The notes beneath the pieces were generated by a model. The model was not told the origin of the DNA. It did no database searches and saw nothing but the letters and a program-made list of their open reading frames with translations. DNA of 64,000 bases from Odiellus spinosus (lineage: Eukaryota; Arthropoda; Arachnida; Opiliones; Phalangiidae), in the NCBI GenBank assembly GCA_963920705.1, contig CAWUCO010000251.1, positions 558,001 to 622,000 on the forward strand, in the 5' to 3' direction. Made by a program: the position numbers and the translations under genes. Shown piece after piece: positions 38,629 to 51,252 of this stretch; position 1 is the stretch's first letter; each line of letters begins with the position of its first letter.

Positions 38629-41600
38629 CTCTTATTATTTAGACTGTCCATTAATTGCTCTTTCGAATGACTTTGGTTTTGTCTAAATTGCAAAATTGTG
38701 ACAAATATAAAATTGGTTAAAATTAAGCAAAAACACTTAAAAATCCAAGATTATTGGATTCAAATGGACACAAAACTTTTGATTTTAAAGTGATTTAGAC
38801 AAAATTAAGACCACTCGAAAGGCCAAATTTTGGTCTATCTAAAAAACAAGAGTTTTGGAAAATCCGTTGAAAAACATGGAAAATATTACCAATTGAAAAA
38901 ACATCTAATATCAAAAAGCGAATTTTTATAATCTGAAATTTGACTATTTTGATATTGTATGGTTTCTTGAATTGGCCATATTTTTCTTGTTTTTTAACGG
39001 ATTTTTGAATACTCTTATTATTTAGACTGTCCATTAATTGCTCTTTCGAATGACTTTGGTTTTGTCTAAATTGCCAAAACGTGACAAATATAAAATTGGT
39101 TAAAATTAAGCAAAAACGCTTTAAAATCCAAGATTATTGGATTCAAATGGACACAAAACTTTTGAATTTCAAGCGATTTAGACAAAATTAAGACCACTCG
39201 AAAGAGCAAATATTGGTCTATCTAAAAAACAAGAGTTTTGGAAAATCCGTTGAAAAACATGGAAAATATTACCAATTGAAAAAACATCTAATATCAAAAA
39301 GCGAATTTTTAAAATCTGAAATTTGACTATTTTGATATTGTATGGTTTCTTGAATTGGCCATATTTTTCTTGTTTTTTAACGGATTTTTGAAAACTCTTA
39401 TTATTTAGACTGTCCATTAATTGCTCTTTCGAATGACTTTGGTTTTGACTAAATTGCCAAAACGTGACAAATATAAAATTGGTTAAAATTAAGCAAAAAC
39501 GCTTTAAAATCCAAGATTATTGGATTCAAATGGACACAAAACTTTTGATTTTTGAGCGATTTCGAAAAAATTAAGACCACTCGAAAGAGCAAATATTGGT
39601 CTATCTAAAAAACAAGAGTTTTGGAAAATCTGTTGAAAAACATGGAAAATATTACCAATTGAAAAAACATCTAATATCAAAAAGCGAATTTTTAAAATCT
39701 GAAATTTGACTATTTTGATATTGTATGATTTCTTGAGTTGGCCATATTTTTCTTATTTTTCAACGGATTTTTGAAAACTCTTATTATTTAGACTGTCCAT
39801 TAATTGCTCTTTCGATGACTTTGGTTTTGTCTAAATTGCAAAAACGTGACAAATATAAAATTGGTTAAAATTAAGCAAAAACGCTTAGAAATCCAAGATT
39901 ATTGGATTCAAATGGACACAAAACTTTTGATTTTAAAGCGATTTAGACAAAATTAAGACCACTCGAATGACCAAATTTTGGTCTATTTAAAAAACAAGAG
40001 TTTTGGAAATCCGTTGAAAAACATGGAAAATATGGCCAATTTAAAAAACATCTGATATCAAAAAGCGAATTTTTAAAATCTGAAATTTGACTATTTTGAT
40101 ATTGTATGATTTCTTGAATTGGCCATATTTTTCTTGTTTTTCAACGGATTTTTGAAAACTCTTATTATTCAGACTGTCCATTAATTGCTCTTTCGAATGA
40201 CTTTGGTTTTGTCTAAATTGCAAAATTGTGACAAATATAAAATTGGTTAAAATTAAGCAAAAACACTTAAAAATCCAAGATTATTGGATTCAAATGGACA
40301 CAAAACTTTTGATTTTAAAGTGATTTAGACAAAATTAAGACCACTCGAAAGACCAAATTTTGGTCTATCTAAAAAACAAGAGTTTTGGAAAATCCGTTGA
40401 AAAACATGGAAAATATTACCAATTGAAAAAACATCTAATATCAAAAAGCGAATTTTTAAAATCTGAAATTTGACTATTTTGATATTGTATGGTTTCTTGA
40501 ATTGGCCATATTTTTCTTGTTTTTTAACGGATTTTTGAAAACTCTTATTATTTAGACTGTCCATTAATTGCTCTTTCGAATGACTTTGGTTTTGTCTAAA
40601 TTGCCAAAACGTGACAAATATAAAATTGGTTAAAATTAAGCAAAAACGCTTTAAAATCCAAGATTATTGGATTCAAATGGACACAAAACTTTTGAATTTC
40701 AAGCGATTTAGACAAAATTAAGACCACTCGAAAGAGCAAATATTGGTCTATCTAAAAAACAAGAGTTTTGGAAAATCCGTTGAAAAACATGGAAAATATT
40801 ACCAATTGAAAAAACATCTAATATCAAAAAGCGAATTTTTAAAATCTGAAATTTGACTATTTTGATATTGTATGGTTTCTTGAATTGGCCATATTTTTCT
40901 TGTTTTTTAACGGATTTTTGAAAACTCTTATTATTTAGACTGTCCATTAATTGCTCTTTCGAATGACTTTGGTTTTGACTAAATTGCCAAAACGTGACAA
41001 ATATAAAATTGGTTAAAATTAAGCAAAAACGCTTTAAAATCCAAGATTATTGGATTCAAATGGACACAAAACTTTTGATTTTTGAGCGATTTCGAAAAAA
41101 TTAAGACCACTCGAAAGAGCAAATATTGGTCTATCTAAAAAACAAGAGTTTTGGAAAATCTGTTGAAAAACATGGAAAATATTACCAATTGAAAAAACAT
41201 CTAATATCAAAAAGCGAATTTTTAAAATCTGAAATTTGACTATTTTGATATTGTATGATTTCTTGAGTTGGCCATATTTTTCTTATTTTTCAACGGATTT
41301 TTGAAAACTCTTATTATTTAGACTGTCCATTAATTGCTCTTTCGATGACTTTGGTTTTGTCTAAATTGCAAAAACGTGACAAATATAAAATTGGTTAAAA
41401 TTAAGCAAAAACGCTTAGAAATCCAAGATTATTGGATTCAAATGGACACAAAACTTTTGATTTTAAAGCGATTTAGACAAAATTAAGACCACTTGAATGA
41501 CCAAATTTTGGTCTATTTAAAAAACAAGAGTTTTGGAAATCCGTTGAAAAACATGGAAAATATGGCCAATTTAAAAAACATCTGATATCAAAAAGCGAAT

Positions 41601-42071
41601 TTTTAAAATCTGAAATTTGACTATTTTGATATTGTATGATTTCTTGAATTGGCCATATTTTTCTTGTTTTTCAACGGATTTTTGAAAACTCTTATTATTC
41701 AGACTGTCCATTAATTGCTCTTTCGAATGACTTTGGTTTTGTCTAAATTGCAAAATTGTGACAAATATAAAATTGGTTAAAATTAAGCAAAAACACTTAA
41801 AAATCCAAGATTATTGGATTCAAATGGACACAAAACTTTTGATTTTAAAGCGATTTAGACAAAATTAAGACCACTCGAAAGACCAAATTTTGGTCTATCT
41901 AAAAAACAAGAGTTTTGGAAAATCCGTTGAAAAACATGGAAAATATTACCAATTGAAAAAACATCTAATATCAAAAAGCGAATTTTTAAAATCTGAAATT
42001 TGACTATTTTGATATTGTATGATTTCTTGAGTTGGCCATATTTTTCTTATTTTTCAACGGATTTTTGAAAA
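38629..42071. repeat. Four-monomer higher-order repeat, two copies plus one monomer
   Basis: Copies start at 38629 and 40159 (offset 1530 bp), with a further monomer at 41689. Each copy is Q, a GAATTTCAAG monomer with a Q-type arm, a GATTTTTGAG/ATTTCGAAAAAATT monomer with TTACCAATTG, and a T-like monomer with ACGCTTAGAAATCC, GAATGACCAAA and ACATCTGATATC. The unusual start CTCTTATTATTCAGAC is at 40159 and 41689. Differences in the first copy include GAAAGGCCAAA, TTTATAATCTG and TTTTTGAATAC. Confidence 0.9.
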
Positions 42072-43981
42072 CTCTTATTATTTAGACTGTCCATTAATTG
42101 CTCTTTCGATGACTTTGGTTTTGTCTAAATTGCCAAAACGTGACAAATATAAAATTGGTTAAAATTAAGCAAAAACGCTTTAAAATCCAAGATTATTGGA
42201 TTCAAATGGACACAAAACTTTTGATTTTTGAGCGATTTAGAAAAAATTAAGACCACTCGAAAGAGCAAATATTGGTCTATCTAAAAAACAAGAGTTTTGA
42301 AAATCCGTTGAAAAACATGGAAAATATGGCCTATTCAAAAAACATCTAATATCAAAAAGCGAATTTTTAAAATCTGAAATTTGACTATTTTGATATTGTA
42401 TGATTTCTTGAGTTGGCCATATTTTTCTTGTTTTTCAACGGATTTTTGAAAACTCTTATTATTTAGACTGTCCATTAATTGCTCTTTCGATGACTTTGGT
42501 TTTGTCTAAATTGCCAAAACGTGACAAATATAAAATTGGTTAAAATTAAGCAAAAACGCTTAAAAATCCAAGATTATTGGATTCAAATGGACACAAAACT
42601 TTTGATTTTAAAGCGATTTAGACAAAATTAAGACCACTCGAAAGACCAAATTTTGGTCTATCTAAAAAACAAGAGTTTTGGAAAATCCGTTGAAAAACAT
42701 GGAAAATATTACCAATTGAAAAAACATCTAATATCAAAAAGCGAATTTTTAAAATTTGAAATTTGACTATTTTGATATTGTATGGTTTCTTGAATTGGCC
42801 ATATTTTTCTTGTTTTTTAACGGATTTTTGAAAACTCTTATTATTTAGACTGTCCATTAATTGCTCTTTCGAATGACTTTGGTTTTGACTAAATTGCCAA
42901 AACGTGACAAATATAAAATTGGTTAAAATTAAGCAAAAACGCTTTAAAATCCAAGATTATTGGATTCAAATGGACACAAAACTTTTGATTTTTGAGCGAT
43001 TTAGAAAAAATTAAGACCACTCGAAAGAGCAAATATTGGTCTATCTAAAAAACAAGAGTTTTGAAAATCCGTTGAAAAACATGGAAAATATGGCCTATTC
43101 AAAAAACATCTAATATCAAAAAGCGAATTTTTAAAATCTGAAATTTGACTATTTTGATATTGTATGATTTCTTGAGTTGGCCATATTTTTCTTGTTTTTC
43201 AACGGATTTTTGAAAACTCTTATTATTTAGACTGTCCATTAATTGCTCTTTCGATGACTTTGGTTTTGTCTAAATTGCCAAAACGTGACAAATATAAAAT
43301 TGGTTAAAATTAAGCAAAAACGCTTAAAAATCCAAGATTATTGGATTCAAATGGACACAAAACTTTTGATTTTAAAGCGATTTAGACAAAATTAAGACCA
43401 CTCGAAAGACCAAATTTTGGTCTATCTAAAAAACAAGAACTTTGGAAAATCCGTTGAAAAACATGGAAAATATTACCAATTGAAAAAACATCTAATATCA
43501 AAAAGCGAATTTTTAAAATTTGAAATTTGACTATTTTGATATTGTATGGTTTCTTGAATTGGCCATATTTTTCTTGTTTTTTAACGGATTTTTGAAAACT
43601 CTTATTATTTAGACTGTCCATTAATTGCTCTTTCGAATGACTTTGGTTTTGACTAAATTGCCAAAACGTGACAAATATAAAATTGGTTAAAATTAAGCAA
43701 AAACGCTTTAAAATCCAAGATTATTGGATTCAAATGGACACAAAACTTTTGATTTTTGAGCGATTTCGAAAAAATTAAGACCACTCGAAAGAGCAAATAT
43801 TGGTCTATCTAAAAAACAAGAGTTTTGGAAAATCCGTTGAAAAACATGGAAAATATTACCAATTGAAAAAACATCTAATATCAAAAAGCGAATTTTTAAA
43901 ATCTGAAATTTGACTATTTTGATATTGTATGGTTTATTGAATTGGCCATATTTTTCTTGTTTTTTAACGGATTTTTGAAAA
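42072..43981. repeat. E/Q dimer repeat (period ~764 bp)
   Basis: E monomers at 42072 and 42835 alternate with Q monomers at 42453 and 43217. Both Q monomers carry AAAATTTGAAATTTG. The second Q has ACAAGAACTTTGG. The monomer at 43599 is an E-like start (GATTTTTGAG, ATTTCGAAAAAATT) with a Q arm and GGTTTATTG. Most members here are 382 bp. Confidence 0.88.
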
Positions 43982-44745
43982 CTCTTATTATTTAGACTGT
44001 CCATTAATTGCTCTTTCGAATGACTTTGGTTTTGTCTAAATTGCCAAAACGTGACAAATATAAAGTTGGTTAAAATTAAGCAAAGACGCTTAAAAATCCA
44101 AGATTATTGGATTCAAATGGACACAAAACTTTTGATTTTAAAGCGATTTAGACAAAATTAAAACCACTAGAAAGACCAAATTTTGGTCTATTTAAAAAAC
44201 AAGAGTTTTGGAAATCCGTTGAAAAACATGGAAAATATGGCCAATTTAAAAAAAATCTAATATCAAAAAGCGAATTTTTAAAATCTGAAATTTGACTATT
44301 TTGATATTGTATGATTTCTTGAATTGGCCATATTTTTCTTGTTTTTCAACGGATTTTTGAAAACTCTTATTATTTAGACTGTCCATTAATTGCTCTTTCG
44401 ATGACTTTGGTTTTGTCTAAATTGCCAAAACGTGACAAATATAAAATTGGTTAAAATTAAGCAAAAACGCTTAAAAATCCAAGATTATTGGATTCAAATG
44501 GACACAAAACTTTTGATTTTAAAGCGATTTAGACAAAATTAAGACCACTCGAAAGACCAAATTTTGGTCTATCTAAAAAACAAGAGTTTTGGAAAATCCG
44601 TTGAAAAACATGGAAAATATGGCCAATTCAAAAAACATCTAATATCAAAAAGCGAATTTTTAAAATCTGAAATTTGACTATTTTGATATTGTATGATTTT
44701 TTGAATTGGCCATATTTTTCTTGTTTTTCAACGGATTTTTGAAAA
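43982..44745. repeat. Two T-like monomers
   Basis: The monomer at 43982 has AAAGTTGG, GCAAAGACGC, AAACCACTAGAAAG and AAAAAAAATC. The one at 44364 has TTCGATGAC and CCAAAACG with the longer GGAAAATCC. They interrupt the E/Q pattern, and I find no nearby tandem copy of the pair. Confidence 0.78.
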
Positions 44746-47043
44746 CTCTTATTATTTAGACTGTCCATTAATTGCTCTTTCGAATGACTTTGGTTTTGTC
44801 TAAATTGCAAAATTGTGACAAATATAAAATTGGTTAAAATTAAGCAAAAACACTTAAAAATCCGAGATTATTGGATTCAAATGGACACAAAACTTTTGAT
44901 TTTAAAGCGATTTAGACAAAATTAAGACCACTCGAAAGAGCAAATATTGGTCTATCTAAAAAACAAGAGTTTTGGAAAATCCGTTGAAAAACATGGAAAA
45001 TATAGCCATTTCAAAAAACATCTAATATCAAAAAGCGAATTTTTAAAATATGAAATTTGACTATTTTGATATTGTATGGTTTCTTGAATTGGCCATATTT
45101 TTCTTGTTTTTTAACGGATTTTTGAAAACTCTTATTATTTAGACTGTCCATTAATTTCTCTTTCGAATGACTTTGGTTTTGACTAAATTGCCAAAACGTG
45201 ACAAATATAAAATTGGTTAAAATTAAGCAAAAACGCTTTAAAATCCAAGATTATTGGATTCAAATGGACACAAAACTTTTGATTTTTAAGCGATTTAGAC
45301 AAAATTAAGACCACTCGAAAGAGCAAATATTGGTCTATCTAAAAAACAAGAGTTTTGGAAAATCCGTTGAAAAACATGGAAAATATAGCCAATTCATAAA
45401 ACATCTAATATCAAAAAGCGAATTTTTAAAATCTGAAATTTGACTATTTTGATATTGTATGGTTTCTTGAATTGGCCATATTTTTCTTGTTTTTTAACGG
45501 ATTTTTGAAAACTCTTATTATTTAGACTGTCCATTAATTGCTCTTTCGAATGACTTTGGTTTTGACTAAATTGCCAAAACGTGACAAATATAAAATTGGT
45601 TAAAATTAAGCAAAAACGCTTTAAAATCCAAGATTATTGGATTCAAATTGACACAAAACTTTTGATTTTAAAGCGATTTAGACAAAATTAAGACCACTCG
45701 AAAGAGCAAATATTGGTCTATCTAAAAAACAAGAGTTTTGGAAAATCCGTTGAAAAACATGGAAAATATAGCCAATTCAAAAAACATCTAATATCAAAAA
45801 GCGAATTTTTAAAATATGAAATTTGACTATTTTCATATTGTATGGTTTCTTGAATTGGCCATATTTTTCTTGTTTTTTAACGGATTTTTGAAAACTCTTA
45901 TTATTTAGACTGTCCATTAATTTCTCTTTCGAATGACTTTGGTTTTGACTAAATTGCCAAAACGTGACAAATATAAAATTGGTTAAAATTAAGCAAAAAC
46001 GCTTTAAAATCCAAGATTATTGGATTCAAATGGACACAAAACTTTTGATTTTTAAGCGATTTAGACAAAATTAAGACCACTCGAAAGAGCAAATATTGGT
46101 CTATTTAAAAAACAAGAGTTTTGGAAAATCCGTTGAAAAACATGGAAAATATAGCCAATTCATAAAACATCTAATATCCAAAAGCGAATTTTTAAAATCT
46201 GAAATTTGACTATTTTGATATTGTATGGTTTCTTGAATTGGCCATATTTTTCTTGTTTTTTAACGGATTTTTGAAAACTCTTATTATTTAGACTGTCCAT
46301 TAATTTCTCTTTCGAATGACTTTGGTTTTGACTAAATTGCCATAACGTGACAAATATAAAATTGGTTAAAATTAAGCAAAAACGCTTTAAAATCCAAGAT
46401 TATTGGATTCAAATGGACACAAAACTTTTGATTTTTAAGCGATTTAGACAAAATTAAGACCACTCGAAAGAGCAAATATTGGTCTATCTAAAAAACAAGA
46501 GTTTTGGAAAATCCGTTGAAAAACATGGAAAATATAGCCAATTCATAAAACATCTAATATCCAAAAGCGAATTTTTAAAATCTGAAATTTGACTATTTTG
46601 ATATTGTATGGTTTCTTGAATTGGCCATATTTTTCTTGTTTTTTAACGGATTTTTGAAAACTCTTATTATTTAGACTGTCCATTAATTGCTCTTTCGAAT
46701 GACTTTGGTTTTGACTAAATTGCCAAAACGTGACAAATATAAAATTGGTTAAAATTAAGCAAAAACGCTTTAAAATCCAAGATTATTGGATTCAAATTGA
46801 CACAAAACTTTTGATTTTAAAGTGATTTAGACAAAATTAAGACCACTCGAAAGACCAAATTTTGGTCTATCTAAAAAACAAGAGTTTTGGAAAATCCGTT
46901 GAAAAACATGGAAAATATGGCCAATTCAAAAAACATCTAATATCAAAAAGCGAATTTTTAAAATCTGAAATTTGACTATTTTGATATTGTATGATTTTTT
47001 GAATTGGCCATATTTTTCTTGTTTTTCAACGGATTTTTGAAAA
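44746..47043. repeat. Six monomers of a TATAGCC-type dimer repeat
   Basis: Starts are 44746, 45129, 45512, 45895, 46278 and 46661. The monomers at 44746 and 45512 share AAAATATGAAATTTG. Those at 45129, 45895 and 46278 share TTAATTTCTCTTTCG and ATTCATAAAACATC, giving periods of 766 and 383 bp. ATATAGCC replaces ATATGGCC in the left arm of the first five. CATCTAATATCCAAAAG occurs twice, near 46170 and 46553. Almost all are exactly 383 bp, suggesting a young expansion. Confidence 0.88.
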
Positions 47044-50000
47044 CTCTTATTATTTAGACTGTCCATTAATTGCTCTTTCGAATGACTTTGGTTTTGTCTA
47101 AATTGCAAAATTGTGACAAATATAAAATTGGTTAAAATTAAGCAAAAACACTTAAAAATCCAAGATTATTGGATTCAAATGGACACAAAACTTTTGATTT
47201 TAAAGCGATTTAGACAAAATTAAGACCACTCGAAAGACCAAATTTTGGTCTATCTAAAAAACAAGAGTTTTGGAAAATCCGTTGAAAAACATGGAAAATA
47301 TTACCAATTGAAAAAACATCTAATATCAAAAAGCGAATTTTTAAAATCTGAAATTTGAGTATTTTGATATTGTATGGTTTCTTGAATTGGCCATATTTTT
47401 CTTGTTTTTTAACGGATTTTTGAAAACTCTTATTATTTAGACTGTCCATTAATTGCTCTTTCGAATGACTTTGGTTTTGACTAAATTGCCAAAACGTGAC
47501 AAAAATATAAAATTGGTTAAAATTAAGCAAAAACGCTTTAAAATCCAAGATTATTGGATTCAAATGGACACAAAACTTTTGATTTTTGAGCGATTTAGAA
47601 AAAATTAAGACCACTCGAAAGAGCAAATATTGGTCTATCTAAAAAACAAGAGTTTTGGAAAATCCGTTGAAAAACATGGAAAATATAGCCAATTCATAAA
47701 ACATCTAATATCAAAAAGCGAATTTTTAAAATCTGAAATTTGACTATTATGATATTGTATGATTTTTTGAATTGGCCATATTTTTCTTGTTTTTCAACGG
47801 ATTTTTGAAAACTCTTATTATTTAGACTGTCCATTAATTGCTCTTTCGAATGACATTGGTTTTGTCTAAATTGCAAAATTGTGACAAATATAAAATTGGT
47901 TAAAATTAAGCAAAAACACTTAAAAATCCAAGATTATTGGATTCAAATGGACACAAAACTTTTGATTTTAAAGCGATTTAGACAAAATTAAGACCACTCG
48001 AAAGACCAAATTTTGGTCTATCTAAAAAACAAGAGTTTTGGAAAATCCGTTGAAAAACATGGAAAATATTACCAATTGAAAAAACATCTAATATCAAAAA
48101 GCGAATTTTTAAAATCTGAAATTTGACTATTTTGATATTGTATGGTTTCTTGAATTGGCCATATCTTTCTTGTTTTTTAACGGATTTTTGAAAACTCTTA
48201 TTATTTAGACTGTCCATTAATTGCTCTTTCGAATGACTTTGGTTTTGACTAAATTGCCAAAACGTGACAAATATAAAATTGGTTAAAATTAAGCAAAAAC
48301 GCTTTAAAATCCAAGATTATTGGATTCAAATGGACACAAAACTTTTGATTTTTGAGCGATTTAGAAAAAATTAAGACCACTCGAAAGAGCAAATATTGGT
48401 CTATCTAAAAAACAAGAGTTTTGGAAAATCCGTTGAAAAACATGGAAAATATGGCCTATTCAAAAAACATCTAATATCAAAAAGCGAATTTTTAAAATCT
48501 GAAATTTGACTATTTTGATATTGTATGATTTCTTGAGTTGGCCATATTTTTCTTGTTTTTCAACGGATTTTTGAAAACTCTTATTATTTAGACTGTCCAT
48601 TAATTGCTCTTTCGATGACTTTGGTTTTGTCTAAATTGCCAAAACGTGACAAATATAAAATTGGTTAAAATTAAGCAAAAACACTTAAAAATCCAAGATT
48701 ATTGGATTCAAATGGACACAAAACTTTTGATTTTAAAGCGATTTAGACAAAATTAAGACCACTCGAAAGACCAAATTTTGGTCTATCTAAAAAACAAGAG
48801 TTTTGGAAAATCCGTTGAAAAACATGGAAAATATTACCAATTGAAAAAACATCTAATATCAAAAAGCGAATTTTTAAAATCTGAAATTTGACTATTTTGA
48901 TATTGTATGGTTTCTTGAATTGGCCATATCTTTCTTGTTTTTTAACGGATTTTTGAAAACTCTTATTATTTAGACTGTCCATTAATTGCTCTTTCGAATG
49001 ACTTTGGTTTTGACTAAATTGCCAAAACGTGACAAATATAAAATTGGTTAAAATTAAGCAAAAACGCTTTAAAATCCAAGATTATTGGATTCAAATGGAC
49101 ACAAAACTTTTGATTTTTGAGCGATTTAGAAAAAATTAAGACCACTCGAAAGAGCAAATATTGGTCTATCTAAAAAACAAGAGTTTTGGAAAATCCGTTG
49201 AAAAACCTGGAAAATATAGCCAATTCATAAAACATCTAATATCAAAAAGCGAATTTTTAAAATCTGAAATTTGACTATTATGATATTGTATGATTTTTTG
49301 AATTGGCCATATTTTTTCTTGTTTTTCAACGGATTTTTGAAAACTCTTATTATTTAGAATGTCCATTAATTGCTCTTTCGAATGACTTTGGTTTTGTCTA
49401 AATTGTTAAATTGTGACAAATATAAAATTGGTTAAAATTAAGCAAAAACACTTAAAAATCCAAGATTATTGGATTCAAATGGACACAAAACTTTTGATTT
49501 TAAAGCGATTTAGACAAAATTAAGACCACTCGAAAGACCAAATTTTGGTCTATCTAAAAAACAAGAGATTTGGAAAATCCGTTGAAAAACATGGAAAATA
49601 TTACCAATTGAAAAAACATCTAATATCAAAAAGCGAATTTTTAAAATCTGAAATTTGACTATTTTGATATTGTATGGTTTCTTGAATTGGCCATATCTTT
49701 CTTGTTTTTTAACGGATTTTTGAAAACTCTTATTATTTAGACTGTCCATTAATTGCTCTTTCGAATGACTTTGGTTTTGACTAAATTGCCAAAACGTGAC
49801 AAATATAAAATTGGTTAAAATTAAGCAAAAACGCTTTAAAATCCAAGATTATTGGATTCAAATGGACACAAAACTTTTGATTTTTGAGCGATTTAGAAAA
49901 AATTAAGACCACTCGAAAGAGCAAATATTGGTCTATCTAAAAAACAAGAGTTTTGGAAAATCCGTTGAAAAACATGGAAAATATGGCCTATTCAAAAAAC

Positions 50001-50109
50001 ATCTAATATCAAAAAGCGAATTTTTAAAATCTGAAATTTGACTATTTTGATATTGTATGATTTCTTGAGTTGGCCATATTTTTCTTGTTTTTCAACGGAT
50101 TTTTGAAAA
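47044..50109. repeat. Alternating Q/E dimers; first copy of the 60.8-64 kb block
   Basis: Q monomers at 47044, 47812, 48578 and 49344 alternate with E or E-derived monomers at 47427, 48195, 48960 and 49727. Marks include CATATCTTTCTTG, CTATTATGATATTG, CGAATGACATTGG, TTTAGAATGTCC and AATTGTTAAATTGTG. From 47427 on, the block is repeated 13388-13389 bp downstream. The dimer structure is visible as the same end pattern every ~766 bp. Confidence 0.9.
47427..47811. repeat. 385 bp monomer with a 2 bp insertion
   Basis: The outer spacer reads GTGACAAAAATATAAAATT instead of GTGACAAATATAAAATT, making this one of only two 385 bp monomers (the other, its copy, is at 60815). The rest joins an E-type start to ATTCATAAAAC and CTATTATGATATTG. 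The insertion is a good marker for the two duplicated blocks. Confidence 0.93.
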
Positions 50110-51252
50110 CTCTTATTATTTAGACTGTCCATTAATTGCTCTTTCGATGACTTTGGTTTTGTCTAAATTGCCAAAACGTGACAAATATAAAATTGGTTAA
50201 AATTAAGCAAAAACGCTTAAAAATCCAAGATTATTGGATTCAAATGGACACAAAACTTTTGATTTTAAAGCGATTTAGACAAAATTAAGACCACTCGAAA
50301 GACCAAATTTTGGTCTATTTAAAAAACAAGAGTTTTGGAAATCCGTTGAAAAACATGGAAAATATGGCCAATTTAAAAAATATCTAATATCAAAAAGCGA
50401 ATTTTTAAAATCTGAAATTTGACTATTTTCATATTGTATGATTTCTTGAATTGGCCATATTTTTCTTGTTTTTCAACGGATTTTTGAAAACTCTTATTAT
50501 TTAGAATGTCCATTAATTGCTCTTTCGATGACTTTGGTTTTGTCTAAATTGCCAAAACGTGACAAATATAAAATTGGTTAAAATTAAGCAAAAACGCTTA
50601 AAAATCCAAGATTATTGGATTCAAATGGACACAAAACTTTTGATTTTAAAGCGATTTAGACAAAATTAAGACCACTCGAAAGATAAAATTTTGGTCTATT
50701 TAAAAAACAAGATTTTTGGAAATCCGTTGAAAAACATGGAAAATATGGCCAATTTAAAAAACATCTAATATCAAAAAGCGAATTTTTAAAATCTGAAATT
50801 TGACTATTTTGATATTGTATGATTTCTTGAATTGGCCATATTTTTCTTGTTTTTCAACGGATTTTTGAAAACTCTTATTATTTAGAATGTCCATTAATTG
50901 CTCTTTCGATGACTTTGGTTTTGTCTAAATTGCCAAAACGTGACAAATATAAAATTGGTTAAAATTAAGCAAAAACGCTTAAAAATCCAAGATTATTGGA
51001 TTCAAATGGACACAAAACTTTTGATTTTAAAGCGATTTAGACAAAATTAAGACCACTCGAAAGACCAAATTTTGGTCTATTTAAAAAACAAGAGTTTTGG
51101 AAATCCGTTGAAAAACATGGAAAATATGGCCAATTTAAAAAACATCTAATATCAAAAAGCGAATTTTTAAAATCTGAAATTTGACTATTTTGATATTGTA
51201 TGATTTTTTGAATTGGCCATATTTTTCTTGTTTTTCAACGGATTTTTGAAAA
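50110..51252. repeat. Run of three T monomers, each 381 bp
   Basis: Starts are 50110, 50491 and 50872. Consecutive monomers of the same type are uncommon here, so this is a local amplification of a single monomer. The second and third open with TTTAGAATGTCC. The first has AAAAAATATCTAATATC and TTTTCATATTG. The second has GATAAAATTTTGG and CAAGATTTTTGG. The third ends with the ATTTTTTGAATTGG form. Confidence 0.87.

Noticed and set aside
47210-47626. Minus-strand open frames of 60-138 codons repeated through the array, the longest here
   Set aside because: They lie wholly inside the satellite, recur with every monomer, and shift frame because monomer lengths vary by 1 bp. The longest exists only because of a 2 bp insertion in one monomer. 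Peptide similarity between arms is lower than DNA similarity. No known domain is recognisable.
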